Source: Acidobacteriaceae bacterium
Lineage (GTDB): Bacteria; Acidobacteriota; Terriglobia; Terriglobales; Acidobacteriaceae
NCBI GenBank assembly: GCA_003131315.1
Contig: PKUV01000160.1
Location: 26,216-59,798, forward strand
DNA: 33,583 bases
Reading direction: 5' to 3'
The notes under the pieces are model-generated. The model had not been told where the DNA came from and searched no databases. It was given only the letters and a program-made list of their open reading frames with translations. The translations under genes and the position numbers were made by a program. Each line of letters opens with the position of its first letter. The stretch's first letter is position 1. Below, one piece after another: positions 7,801 to 17,400 of the stretch.

Positions 7801-8967
7801 CTAGACGGAACGAGGCGTAGAACCCGCGTTACTGTGATCTTCGGATCCCCGCTCGGATCTGCCTTTTTCAGGCGCAGTGCTCGTGAAAACTAGCGCCGCC
7901 ACCTTGCTGTGCGCTTCCTTCATCCGGTCATCAACGACATCGCCGTACACGTTCATCGTCGTCCTGATGTCGGAATGGCGCATGAGTTTCTGTTGCACCG
8001 CAATTGGCGTTCCTACGGAATCCATCCAAGAGCGGTAGGTATGCCGAAGCGTGTGTGTTCCGAGCGCTCCGACGCCTGCTTTGATCCCGGCGTCGTTGAA
8101 GCAGCGCCAGTACCACGGGTACGAGATGGGTAGTCGGCCTAGCTGTGTCGGGCTGGCCCACATCCAATCTTCTTCTCCACGGAACTGGGTAACTTGCCGC
8201 CAATCCTTCAATACTTGAAGGACAGAGGCGTCCAAGTTCAATTGGCCAGAAGATTCACGGGTTTTCGTATCATCCACCTGCTGGCGATAGATTCGCTGCT
8301 CAACTGACAACCTGCTGTTCAGCCAATCGACGTGCTTCCACTTCAGGCCGAGAAGCTCGCTGGCCCTCAGCCCGAGGCTTACGGCCATGATCGTCATCGA
8401 GCGGAGAGGTTCCTTCAGATGACCGAGAACCTTCTGGAACTCTTCCACCGTCAGGCTACGCGGCTTTCGGTGCTTGGTCGCGTGTTGGATCTTTACCAAC
8501 GAGATCGGATTGCGCTCTGTGGCTGGAGTAATTCCGGCCCATTGAGCGTAGTCATACAACTGCGACATCAAATTCCGAATGTGGACTTGGCTTTTCGGCG
8601 ACAGAGCCAAGCCCTTCAACCACAACTCTACCGGTCTCGGCTGCAAATTCGTGATTGGTATTTGCCCCCAGCGCGGGAGAACGTGGTTCCGCATCCAGGA
8701 GTCGTAGGCCAAACGGGTTGGCAACTTGGTTGGCATCTTCTCGTTTTTGTACATCTCCCACAAGTTGGCAATGAGGGGTTTTGCTTCCTCGTTGCCACTA
8801 TTGATCCGCGTCCGCACTGGCTCGGCAGCCTGCAACGCAGCCTTCTTGGTTGCAAACTTGCCTAGACGCACAGACTTCTGACGGCCTTCCGCGCGATACC
8901 GGAAGAACCATGTTCTTGTTCGCGAGTCGAGGACTACCGACCCTTGTTGATAGTGACTACGCTGCAT
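7801..8967 (-). CDS. Tyrosine site-specific integrase
   Basis: Phage/ICE-type recombinase that cuts and joins DNA at attachment sites through a 3'-phosphotyrosine. The N-terminal third has an SAM-like arm-binding region. The C-terminal catalytic domain shows the first Arg in SLGLRASELLGLKW, the HxLRH box as HTLRHTYRSW, a later His in KLMRHSDIRTT, and the nucleophile Tyr in NVYGD. The start is set at 8967 because AAGGAGAG lies directly upstream of that ATG on the minus strand; the frame stays open for 40 more codons. The gene overlaps the excisionase-like gene upstream by 11 bp, which indicates translational coupling, and it ends 45 bp from tRNA-Ser. Confidence 0.93.
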   Translation of the reverse strand: MQRSHYQQGSVVLDSRTRTWFFRYRAEGRQKSVRLGKFATKKAALQAAEPVRTRINSGNEEAKPLIANLWEMYKNEKMPTKLPTRLAYDSWMRNHVLPRWGQIPITNLQPRPVELWLKGLALSPKSQVHIRNLMSQLYDYAQWAGITPATERNPISLVKIQHATKHRKPRSLTVEEFQKVLGHLKEPLRSMTIMAVSLGLRASELLGLKWKHVDWLNSRLSVEQRIYRQQVDDTKTRESSGQLNLDASVLQVLKDWRQVTQFRGEEDWMWASPTQLGRLPISYPWYWRCFNDAGIKAGVGALGTHTLRHTYRSWMDSVGTPIAVQQKLMRHSDIRTTMNVYGDVVDDRMKEAHSKVAALVFTSTAPEKGRSERGSEDHSNAGSTPRSV

Positions 8968-9322
8968 TGGATCTCTCCTTTGCAGCGCACTGGCTGTGCC
9001 TGACGATTGTATCGTCAAGATCCGGCCTAAGGAATCGCCAAATGCGGCGCTCAGTACCCGATAGCGAGTAGGCTTTGACCTTGCCAAGGCGCACCCAGAA
9101 CAATAACGTTCGCTTCTTCACCTTGAGGTATTGAGCTGCTTCTGCGGCAGTGAGCCACTGTTGTGGTTCGTTAAAGGACTCGGGTGTCTGCTTCACCGCT
9201 GAGATTCCATCCGAGTGAGATCCGACAGAAGGGTCGTTTCGGAAACCCGAGTGGTCTGAAGGGACAACTGAGTGCCGGTCTTCGAGACCGTTTCTTTGTG
9301 GATCTACCACGGGCTGGGACAT
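8957..9322 (-). CDS. Excisionase-like helix-turn-helix protein
   Basis: Small DNA-binding protein of the excisionase/MerR-like HTH_17 type. The motif is at about residues 55-105: WLTAAEAAQYLKVKKRTLLF, then WVRLGKVKAYSLSG...RRIWRFLRPDLD, the usual helix-turn-helix plus beta-wing. Such proteins steer the integrase toward excision. It precedes and overlaps the integrase gene, which supports this role. The first 50 residues are low in recognisable features, so the true start may lie further in; a GGAG lies about 12 bases before ATG 9322. Confidence 0.75.
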   Translation of the reverse strand: MSQPVVDPQRNGLEDRHSVVPSDHSGFRNDPSVGSHSDGISAVKQTPESFNEPQQWLTAAEAAQYLKVKKRTLLFWVRLGKVKAYSLSGTERRIWRFLRPDLDDTIVRHSQCAAKERSNAA

Positions 9323-9951
9323 GGTTTTGTTTACTCCGAGTCTGGCTCCTGCGTCAGCTTAGGGGCAGGGCGGTTTCTGAACCCACCGCTATCGTCCTCA
9401 TCTGCCCGAGTCTCTGCGGAACCGACAATCTTTCCCAACCTGCTTCATTTCTGCCGCCCTGTCTAATGAAATCTCGGGAGTCTGTTATTCCTCCTGCGAC
9501 TAATAGCTTTTCGAAATACGTGGATTACGACAGATTTCCGTTGACCGGGCGGCTTTGAGGAAGTGTAGCTTAATGAAATAAGGGAACTTGCGGAAACGAC
9601 AACAATTCAACCTAAATGCCAAAAGGTCTTGATGCAGCGGTGGCAGACCATCTTTTCTCAGCCTTGTCCCGCAGATTCCGATACCAGTCAGAGCATTTCA
9701 GCGAAGCGTTTAGAGGAGTTGTGGACGAGCGAAGAACTAACGAAACTACATTGCCTATGTATCCCGTTACTAAGCAGATGGAAATTTCTTCTTTCTGCCT
9801 CGACTATGAGCTTGTCCGCTAAACCATAAACACAAAACGCTATTAGTCCTCCAGGGAATAACAGATTCCCGAACTTTCATTGGACAGCAAGATCGAGTGC
9901 GGTTAGTTTTGCGCCACACGCAGCAGATTCTAGCTGCTCTTGGAGGCGCAA
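9323..9951. other. Gene-poor stretch with a long inverted repeat
   Basis: No convincing gene is seen between the excisionase-like gene and virB2. A 68-codon frame at 9616-9822 (+) and an overlapping 66-codon frame have no recognisable family. The main structure is the imperfect inverted repeat pair at 9467-9507 and 9839-9879. The stretch may hold the promoter of the transfer genes. Confidence 0.5.
9467..9879. repeat. Imperfect 41-bp inverted repeats flanking about 330 bp
   Basis: The arm at 9467-9507 reverse-complements the arm at 9839-9879 at 32 of 41 positions by my count. The outer ten bases (GCTATTAGTC) and the stretch GGAATAACAGA are identical. Both arms, read on opposite strands, encode the same short peptide motif, M-K-x-R-E-S-V-I-P-x-x-T-N-S. 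This could be the two ends of a small non-autonomous element or two insertions of one repeat in opposite orientation. No transposase lies within it. Confidence 0.7.
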
Positions 9952-10293
9952 ATGTCATCGCGTTGGTTCCAAACCCATCTTATCCGTCCACTCCAACCCC
10001 TTCTTCGGTCGAAGTGGGCGCGTCCAACCGCCGCTGTTCTCACCCTGCTTTTTCTCCTGCCTGTGACCGCGCTAGCGCAGGGCGGGTCACCATTCGACAC
10101 CGGCTTCACCGCCATCCAAAGCCTTTTCACCGGCACCATTGCCAAGGTTGCCAGTCTGGTTGCCATCGTGATCGGCGGCTACGGCTTCGCCCACGGCGAA
10201 CCCGGCGCAAAGAAGGCGCTCGCCGGCGTTGCCGCCGGAACAGGCATTGCCGTTCTCGCCGTCAATGTCCTGAGTTGGCTCTGGGGCGTATAG
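9952..10293 (+). CDS. virB2: VirB2/TrbC-family pilin-like protein
   Basis: Small exported membrane protein expected to form the conjugative pilus of a type IV secretion system. An N-terminal signal segment (LTLLFLLPVTALAQ) is followed by two hydrophobic helices (IAKVASLVAIVIGGYGFA and the C-terminal VAAGTGIAVLAVNVLSWLW) around a short polar loop, the normal VirB2/TrbC layout. Length is 113 aa. The ATG at 9952 is chosen because GGAGG lies seven bases upstream. It is first in a row with virB3- and virB4-like genes, which confirms the assignment. Confidence 0.85.
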   Translation: MSSRWFQTHLIRPLQPLLRSKWARPTAAVLTLLFLLPVTALAQGGSPFDTGFTAIQSLFTGTIAKVASLVAIVIGGYGFAHGEPGAKKALAGVAAGTGIAVLAVNVLSWLWGV

Positions 10294-10350
10294 AGCCCTT
10301 CCCGCCCACCTTCCACCTTCACTCAACACGCTTTGTTAGGCGAGAGATTT

Positions 10351-10650
10351 ATGACAGACGAGAGACAAAACAAGCGGACGAATCGGGTGTTCAAGAGCCT
10401 GCATAAGCCTCTTACCTACCTGGGCGTGGAACGCACGCTGTTTTACTTCGTCTGTGTTGGCGCGGTGGGAGCCTTCAATCTCTTCAATTCCATCCTGGCC
10501 GGCATCGCCATTTTCATTGGCGGTTTCGCCTTCGGACATTGGGTGACGAACAGCGATCCGGCATTCCTTCGCATCCTGGCAAAATCCGAACGCTACAACG
10601 TGCGTTATGACGCAGCGAAACAGCAGGTCCCACGCGTGGAGGTGCTGTGA
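10351..10650 (+). CDS. virB3: VirB3/TrbD-family transfer protein
   Basis: Small inner-membrane component of a type IV secretion system, needed with VirB4 for pilus assembly. The N-terminus carries the characteristic VFKSLHKPLTYLGVERTLFY motif region, followed by two hydrophobic segments (FVCVGAVGAFNL and ILAGIAIFIGGFAFG). Length is 99 aa. The stop overlaps the start of virB4 (TGATG), so the two are translationally coupled. ATG 10351 is preceded by AGGCGAGAG. An upstream in-frame TTG at 10333 is less likely. Confidence 0.85.
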   Translation: MTDERQNKRTNRVFKSLHKPLTYLGVERTLFYFVCVGAVGAFNLFNSILAGIAIFIGGFAFGHWVTNSDPAFLRILAKSERYNVRYDAAKQQVPRVEVL

Positions 10651-12155
10651 TGCTGCGAGTCGATAAAGTCATCAAGCCCTGGAAGGACAGCGCGTGTCTC
10701 AACAATCACATCAACCTCTACGGTTTCTGGAACGAAACGGCCTTCCTTACGAAGTCCGGTGATGTCGGCATGGTCCTCAGTGTTCCCGGCGTGGACTACG
10801 AAAGTCTCGACCGCGCGGAGCAGGAGTATGCGGTGAAACGGTTGGAAGCGGCCCTGAAAGCCTTCGGCCCAGGCTTCCACGTTTACCAATATCTCTTCAA
10901 ATCAAACCGGCCTGACATACCGTTCGCCAAATATGACGACCCAATTGTGGCGGCGGCCATCGAGCAGCGGCGCAAGCTCTTTGAGGCAAAGCGCGACCAC
11001 CTTTATCAGGTCGAGATCTTCTACTGCATTATGCTCGAAGGTGCGAGATCGAAGACCGGAGTGGGCGCGGCGTTCAGCCAACTCTTTCGCGATCCTGCCG
11101 GGGCCATCGGCGAACTGAAAGCGCAGTTCACGAACGACAACATGAAAACTCTGCTGCGCAGCCAGATCGAGCGTGATGTTGCCTGCCTTGACCAGCGCGT
11201 GCAGGCATTCGCCCGGCAGCTCGCGGACTTCATGCAAATCGAGGTCTTGGATCGGCAGGGGCAGTTCACGTTTTTCCGCCGGTTGCTTAATTTCGACGAC
11301 TGGCGCGTAGCGGGCAAGCCGCAGTCCACGCAGTTCCTCGACTATCAAGTCGTCAACTCGAATATCGAAGCCGAGCGCGATCATCTACGCGTCGGCGATC
11401 ACATCGTCCGGGTGCTGACGATGAAAGAGGCGATCACCGAGACGCGGCCGTTGGCGCTCGATGCGCTGCTGAAGATCCCGGCCAACTTCCGAGTCATTAC
11501 CGAATGGACGCCGCTCGCGGCGGACAAAGCTCGCAAGGAAGTCAACAAGCGCCGCCGCCACTTCAACATGTCGAAAACCGGGTTTGTTTCGCAGATGGGC
11601 AACGACACAACGAAGACGAACCCACGCGACGTGCTGGTGGACGAGTCGAAGCAGGCCGACATTGAGAACCTTGGCGACTGCCTGCGGGCTCTCGGCGACG
11701 GTCAATCGCTCGGCGAGTTTTCGCTAACCATTGTTTTGTACGGACATTCAAGAAGTGAACTCGATCAGCTCGGGGCCGAGTTCGCCGGCGTCTTTACCAA
11801 CGCCGATGGCAGTCTGTTTTCGGAAACCTACAACCAGCTGAACGCGTACTTCGCCACCGTACCTGGCAACTATGCGTTCAACCTGCGCAAGCTGTATCTA
11901 CTCAATACGAACTATGCCGACCTGTCTTTTCTGTTCACGATCCTTCCGGGTGAGAAGACGAACGCCCATCTCGGCACGGAGTACCTGGCCGTGCTCGAAA
12001 CCGACAACAGCACACCGTACTTTCTGAACCTGCATAACGGCGAGGTCGCCCACACGCTGATCCTTGGGATGACGGGCAGTGGCAAGTCTTTCCTCCACAA
12101 ATATGCGCCCCAGCGCCTGCCCCCAAAGCAAATGGAATTGTGGCTGTCCGCCTGA
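10650..12155 (+). pseudogene. virB4: VirB4/TrbE conjugation ATPase, truncated after Walker A
   Basis: The VirB4 family powers type IV secretion and pilus assembly from the inner membrane. The first about 480 residues match the family: an N-terminal TrbE-like domain, then the nucleotide-binding site GMTGSGKS (Lys479). Full proteins run to about 800 aa with Walker B and other motifs. Here the recognisable sequence stops within a few residues of Walker A, replaced by an unrelated 20-residue tail (ending QMELWLSA) and a stop. Without Walker B the ATPase cannot work. The break point, near 12095, is a junction with unrelated DNA, from insertion or deletion. All later vir/trb genes are missing. Confidence 0.85.
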
Positions 12156-12455
12156 GTTGTCATCTTGAATACCGCAATGCCGGCGCTTCGGATTCAGGTC
12201 ATGCGGTCATGCGGAAGTGCGGGCCCGGCCAATGTTCCGGCGATCCTGAAATCAAACCGGCGTCTTTAGAACGATAGGCAGTCGTGACACGGTTGGTGGA
12301 ACCGTCAGCCGCGCCATTGTCCTCGTTGCAGATTGAGGACTCAGCCTCCGCTGTCCCTGATCGGCGAGCTCGGCGGCGAACGCTACTCGTTGTTGCGGCG
12401 GGAAAGTCACATCTATGATGATTACGGCTTCATAAAAACTGTTGTTCCCGTGTGA
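12156..12455. other. Unassigned stretch after the virB4 break
   Basis: No complete gene. One plus frame, open up to a stop at 12453, ends in the peptide RRESHIYDDYGFIKTVVPV, which looks protein-like but matches nothing I recognise. The same frame continues after the stop into the DUF4325 fragment. The sequence between 12100 and 12340 shows no motif that identifies the element that cut virB4. Confidence 0.4.
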
Positions 12456-12782
12456 CTCGCCCGATATGGAAATGACAGACTGATTTCGCGCTCTCAGGCA
12501 AAGAGAGTGCTTAGCAGGGTGGAATTATTTAAGACGGTGGTCTGCAACTTTGAGGGAGTGCCGACAATTGGGCAGCCATTCCCTGACGAGATTTTCAGAG
12601 TCTTCGCCAATACCCATCCTGCGATCGAAACCGCGGAGGCGATCTCCGGGAATTCGGTGCGTAGCACTTCCAGACTTTTGCTGAGAATGATATCGCACCC
12701 GTGCCGGTGGGACCGTTGGACCCGTAATCAATCGGCGCGAATGTTCAACCAACTGGTAACATTTTCTTCGCGATTGACGTAG
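12456..12782 (+). pseudogene. DUF4325 (STAS-like) domain fragment
   Basis: The reading frame contains ISRSQAKRVLSRVELFKTVV followed by CNFEGVPTIGQPFPDEIFRVFANTHPAIE, the conserved core of DUF4325. In known proteins this domain sits at the C-terminus of helix-turn-helix plus GHKL-ATPase regulators, or stands alone. Here there is no suitable start before it (a stop lies at 12453), and the sequence diverges after about 12640, so it is a remnant. The matching N-terminal part of such a protein occurs at 30880-31237 on the other strand. Translation from GTG 12507 is possible but unlikely to be meaningful. Confidence 0.65.
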
Positions 12783-12807
12783 GCCGCCGCCTGAGGGCTG
12801 CGCCCAC

Positions 12808-13626
12808 TCAGCGGAGGTCCACGGTCAGCCGGCAGCGGTCGCCGCGGATGACGCCCCGCGCGTATTCGAGCGGGGTTCCTTCGACGCTATATGCCAGGTG
12901 CTCCCACAGCATCCCCGGGCTCCCGGACCGCACTCTTAACAGCCGCGCGCTGCGCCGGTCCAGGAGAACGGGTTCAAACGTTTCGCAGCAGCGCACGGGT
13001 GCCAAATTATATTCTTGCGCAAGCAGGTCGTAGAGCGCAACGGACTTGTGATCCTGCCGATCGAGCCCGGGATACAACGATTGAGGCAGGTAGGAATTTG
13101 CGAGTAAAAACGGCTCGTCGTTCAGCAGCCTCAAACGCTCGATCCGGGTCACTTTATCGAGCGCCCGGATGCGCAGCGCCGCTGCGACATTGGGATCGGG
13201 CGTTACCACCCCGATGTGAAGATCGTTCCAGGTGGGCTGCATGCCCTGGGCGCGCATCTCCGTGGTGAACCGGTAGAAATGGTCCAGAACCTGGTTGACG
13301 CGGCGTTGAGCAACGTAGGTTCCACGCCCTCTTTGCCGCGCCAGCAACCCTTCGGCTTCCAGGTCGTCCAGCACGCGCTTGGCTGTGATCGTGCTCACGC
13401 CAAACCGCTGGCAAATGGCCTTTTCGGTGGTGAAAAAGTCGCCCGACTTCAGCGCGCCCTCCTGGACTTTGAGGACCAGGATTTCGCGCACTGCCTTCGT
13501 CAATTGCAGAAACAGCGGAACGCCGCTGTGGCGGTCTATTGCCAGCCGCCGCTCTTCGAGTCCGTCGAAAGGAGAATCGGCCCAGCGAGAAGCCGATCCC
13601 GGGATCCCAATGTCGGGATGAGACAT
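12808..13626 (-). CDS. GntR-family regulator with UTRA effector domain
   Basis: HutC/NagR-type repressor. The N-terminal winged helix is at about residues 35-110 (PLFLQLTKAVREIL, TTEKAICQRFGVSTITAKRV, LARQRGRGTYVA), and the UTRA ligand-binding domain is at about 125-270 (ending CRLTVDLR). UTRA regulators usually sense a phosphorylated sugar or another pathway intermediate; NagR senses GlcN6P/GlcNAc6P. It is divergent from the TonB receptor and the sugar genes and so probably controls them and itself. Palindromes of the form ATAT-N2-ATAT lie at both promoters. It has 30 extra N-terminal residues compared with short NagR proteins. Confidence 0.92.
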   Translation of the reverse strand: MSHPDIGIPGSASRWADSPFDGLEERRLAIDRHSGVPLFLQLTKAVREILVLKVQEGALKSGDFFTTEKAICQRFGVSTITAKRVLDDLEAEGLLARQRGRGTYVAQRRVNQVLDHFYRFTTEMRAQGMQPTWNDLHIGVVTPDPNVAAALRIRALDKVTRIERLRLLNDEPFLLANSYLPQSLYPGLDRQDHKSVALYDLLAQEYNLAPVRCCETFEPVLLDRRSARLLRVRSGSPGMLWEHLAYSVEGTPLEYARGVIRGDRCRLTVDLR

Positions 13627-13707
13627 CTAGTAACTCATGCACTTAAGAAACGGAGATAGAACGGACTGAGCTTGGAGCATTGCCCCCAGGCTCCCGAATG
13701 GCCGCCC

Positions 13708-13720
13708 GTGGTCTAGTCTC
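13708..13720. promoter_or_regulatory. NagR-like half-palindrome TGGTCTAG
   Basis: The stretch GTGGTCTAGTCT lies about 85 bp upstream of the GntR start. It resembles the TGGTCTAGACCA-type sites bound by NagR/YvoA regulators, but the second half is imperfect. Weak; may be chance. Confidence 0.25.
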
Positions 13721-13730
13721 CTTCTACGCT

Positions 13731-13759
13731 GATAAATCATTATCATATGTATATGTCAA
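13731..13759 (-). promoter_or_regulatory. Candidate gntR promoter with palindromic operator
   Basis: On the minus strand, TTGACA (13759-13754) is a consensus -35 box, with a TTATCA-like -10 about 18 bases on. The palindrome CATAT-GT-ATATG (13744-13755) overlaps the -35 box, where a repressor would act. A related palindrome lies at the receptor promoter. Confidence 0.5.
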
Positions 13760-13907
13760 GTTATGGAGCAGGAATTTACCTTTTTAGCCCAACCGCAGAC
13801 CCAGTATACACCCTTTCGCGGGGTTTCAGCGCCTTGTTTTTTCGTTTGCCTGAGTTCAGTGGCTAGGGGCAGGGCCGCGACTGTCACAACGCGAATCCCG
13901 AAACCAG

Positions 13908-14235
13908 TGCCCAAGCCGAGGATGCGCTGCAGGCCGAGCGCACTTCCCCCGCTCTTCTGGTTGGTCACGAAGCAGATCGCCTGAAACCAGGTTCGCAACG
14001 GCTTCCGCGTGCCCTCGAGAATCGTCTTTGCCGATCGACGATGTCTTCGGCTGACAGGCTGCGCATCGGGAGCAGGCCCCTTGCCATCATTCAGGCACTC
14101 CCTCCAACCACACACAGGGCACCGGAAGCCGTCCGGCCACCGAAGCCGCCGAAGATAGGTGGCGCAGGACGTCTCCGAAGAGAACCACTTGTCGAACTCC
14201 CGAATCGTCCGCGGGTAATCCACTCCTTCGACCGG
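13908..14235 (-). pseudogene. IS1595-family transposase remnant
   Basis: The minus-strand sequence gives VEGVDYPRTIREFDKWFSS, then a zinc-ribbon half RWPDGFRCPVCGW. In a shifted frame comes CSRCAACQPKTSS (the second CxxC and QTS-type motif), and in the first frame again ILEGTRKPLRTWFQAICFVT followed by NQKSGGSALGLQRILGLG. This is the N-terminal third of an IS1595-family transposase. Two compensating frameshifts and the lost C-terminal DDE domain make it dead. It lies between the divergent regulator and receptor genes. Sequence from about 13760 to 13905 is unrelated and unrecognised. Confidence 0.8.
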
Positions 14236-14266
14236 ATAAGGGCGATCCTGCCTCACCACCACACAT

Positions 14267-14310
14267 CTTGTGGTCAACTTGTGGTCAACAAAACTAAACC
14301 TGTGGTCAGG
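14267..14310. repeat. Three direct copies of TTGTGGTCAA-like motif
   Basis: CTTGTGGTCAA occurs twice back to back (14267-14277, 14278-14289), and CCTGTGGTCAGG follows at 14299-14310, about 45 bp upstream of the receptor -35 box. It could be a regulator binding array or debris of the IS end. The TGGTC core also occurs in the site at 13708. Confidence 0.5.
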
Positions 14311-14333
14311 TAAATAATCGCGAGATTTTCTTC

Positions 14334-14371
14334 TTGACAACGTATATGAATATAACGTATATGAATATACG
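14334..14371 (+). promoter_or_regulatory. Receptor promoter with tandem/palindromic operator
   Basis: A consensus TTGACA -35 box (14334-14339) is followed by two tandem copies of AACGTATATGAATATA at a 15-bp period (14339-14354, 14354-14369). The second forms an exact palindrome, CGTATAT-GA-ATATACG (14356-14371), covering the -10 region (TATATG). The position and the similarity to the palindrome at the gntR promoter suggest GntR binding and repression. Confidence 0.6.
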
Positions 14372-14470
14372 AACAGACAAGCCCTCAAGCGTTCGCTGCC
14401 CGTAACCGGCAAATGGAGTGGTCGCTATCTGTCAGTTCAAGGCGGAAATTTCGTGGTTCGGAGGTGCAAC

Positions 14471-17400
14471 GTGTTCATAGCTAGAGATAATTCTGGGGTG
14501 CGCTGGCAACTGATACGCTTCTGCTTGTTAGTACTGACCTTCACACTTGGATTGATTCCGTGTTACGGCCAGATTGTCAACGCGAGTCTTTTCGGAACTG
14601 TAGCAGATACGTCCGGTGCTGTAGTGCCTGACGCGACCGTTGCTGTGCGAGAGCAGAGCACTAGCTTTACCGCCAAGTCGACCACCGACTCGACAGGAAG
14701 TTACATCCTGCTTTCCCTGCGTCCCGGAGTTTACGACGTGACGGTGGGGAAGGCGGGCTTCAAGACTTCGGTGATTTCTGGAATTGCTCTCCTCGTGGAC
14801 CAAAAAGCGCAGCTTGACCTGCAATTGCAGGTTGGCGACGTGGCGACAAGGGTAGACGTTGTGGGTGTGTCGCCCATAGTGGACACCAGCACGGCGAGTA
14901 TCGGCAGTGTAATTGGCGAAAAAGACGTTACAGACCTTCCCCTAAACTTGCGCCGTTTTGGCGCACTGGCCGTTTTAGTCCCGGGCACGGTCCCGGATAA
15001 CGGCGGATTTGCTTCAGAAGCACTGGGGTCCCCATTTAGCGAAACTACATACTCTGCAGGCGGTTTGCGGTCCACTAGCAACAACTATTTGATCGACGGC
15101 GTGGACTCGAGAGGCATGAACTGGGGAGGATTCCAACTCCAGCCTCCTCCCGACGCGGTCCAAGAATTCAAGATCCAAACCAACGTCTATTCCGCCGCCT
15201 TCGGCAAAACTGCAGGTTCCACCGTTAACCTGGTGACGCGATCGGGCTCGAATGGCTTACATGGAAGCGTCTATGAGTTTCTCCGCAACGATATGCTAGA
15301 TGCGCGCAACTTCTTTGCGACGACGCAACCGAAATACCGCCGGAACCAATACGGCGCCGGTGTAGGTGGGCCGATTCGGAAGAACAAAACCTTCTTTTTC
15401 GTCAACTACGAGGGCTTGCGGCAAGTCCAGGGCAATACCCGGTTAGGTGTGATACCCACTCCCACAGAATTGACTGGGGACCTCAGTAGTTCCCTCACGG
15501 GGCAGACCGTTAATCTTTGCGGCACAGGTGGCCCGGCGAACCTCAACTTCGATAGCGGCCAACTCTTCGCCCCAGCGTCTCTTCAGCAGGTTACCTGTCC
15601 TGTCGGCAGTGCCAACGCGGGTTCCACGATTCTTGTAGGCAATCCCATCCCGGGTAATATCATCACGAATATAGACCCCGTCGCCCAGAAGGTTCTCGCG
15701 TCGTACCCTTCGCCTAACCGGACCGGGGCCGCGAACTTTGTGAACAACATACCCAACACGCGTTTCGACAGCTTGGGCGATGGGCGACTCGACGAAGTGA
15801 TCGGGCCCAAGGACCAGTTGTTCGCGCGTTACCTTTTTGGCCAGTCCAGCATCGTGCAACCGGGCCCAACAGCTGTTCCGGGCTTTCAAGACACCATTTA
15901 TTTTCGAGGTCAGAATTTTGCTCTGGGCTGGACGCACACCTTCGGTCCCCACCTTCTGAGTGAAGCCCGGTTCGGTTATCAGCGCGATTATGATATTCTC
16001 AACTGCGCTAGTTGTCCCCGCACACCAGGGTTCATGGCATCGTTTGGAATCAATGGACTGCAGGCCGCTGCCCCAAGCACAGAAGCTTACCCCCTGTTTG
16101 AATTTACTAACTACTCGTATATTGGGGATAATGACTATCGCCCCACCATCAATCCCGACACGGTTGAGAAGTACCAGGAAAATCTCACTTGGACGCGTGG
16201 ACGACACACCGTGGTCGTAGGGGTTGACCTAGAACCAGTACAGTTTCTCCATCAGCAGTCGCAGAACGGCACCCACGGCACAGTTACCTATAACGGTCAG
16301 TTTTCTGGCTTGGCAGGCGAACTCCCGGGAGTGGCCACAGTCAGCGACTTGGCTGACTTTCTGCAGGGGTATCCTTCGAATGCGGTGCGTAATTTCCGCT
16401 TCCAACCCGTCAACGATGTGGGAGGAGGCTTCTTTAATTTCTACGGTCAGGATGATATCCAAGTCCGGCGGAACATTAGCGTGAACCTCGGTCTTCGGTG
16501 GGAATATCGTCGCCAATGGGTGGATAATAACAACAACATCGTGACGTTCGTCCCTACGGGTCCGAAATTCTCGGGGTCGGGCAATGCCATACTTGTTACG
16601 GCCGCGGACAATAGCCTGAACGACTCGTTTTGTACCAATCCCGCCTATTCTTACCTGATTAGTGCCTCTGGCCAGTGCTTGGTGGCCTCTTCAGCCCGAC
16701 GCGCACAGCTTGGGTTCACAGGTAGAACGGGGAGGACACTAGTTTTCCCAAATTATAAGGACTTCGCCCCACGCCTAGGCATAAGCTGGAGGCCGACCAG
16801 TTCCGACAAGCTAATTATCCGAACGGGGTTTGGGATTTTCTATGACTTGGGAAATCACACTACGGAAGACTTCGTGGGGCAGAACCCAATCTTCTCGCCC
16901 GACGAGAACTACAGCACCGCGTTTGGTGTTCCCCCGCCACTTACCAATGGTGTTCCGACAACCGTAGAGAACGTTTTTGGCAGCGGCGCAGCAATTCCTA
17001 ACTTGAGTGCACTCCTTGGATATTACGGTGTCGATCCACACATGAAATCTCCGATGATCAAAGAGTATAGTTTTGGCATCGAGTCTCAATTGGCTAAGAA
17101 TTTAGGCCTCGAGGTGGGCTACGTTGGCAACAAGGGAACGCGCCTCTCTAACCTGCACCTATTTGGTAACCAACCTAACCCCGGGCTGGGCCCGCTTCAG
17201 CCGCGCCGTCCTTATCCCGATTTCGGGCTTATTGCTAATGCCACTGGTGATGCCATCTCCAACTACAACTCTTTGCAGGTGAAGCTGACCCAGCGACTTT
17301 CGGCTGGCGTTTCCTTCCTGGTCGCCTACACATTCGCCAAATCGTTGGATGACGCTGAAGGTGATGAAGGGTTCGTAGGTGGAGTCGGCAACGTCAATGC

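Noticed and set aside
12156-12455. An IS91-type or other transposon end that cut virB4
   Set aside because: I looked for transposase motifs and terminal repeats on both strands and saw none that I could name.
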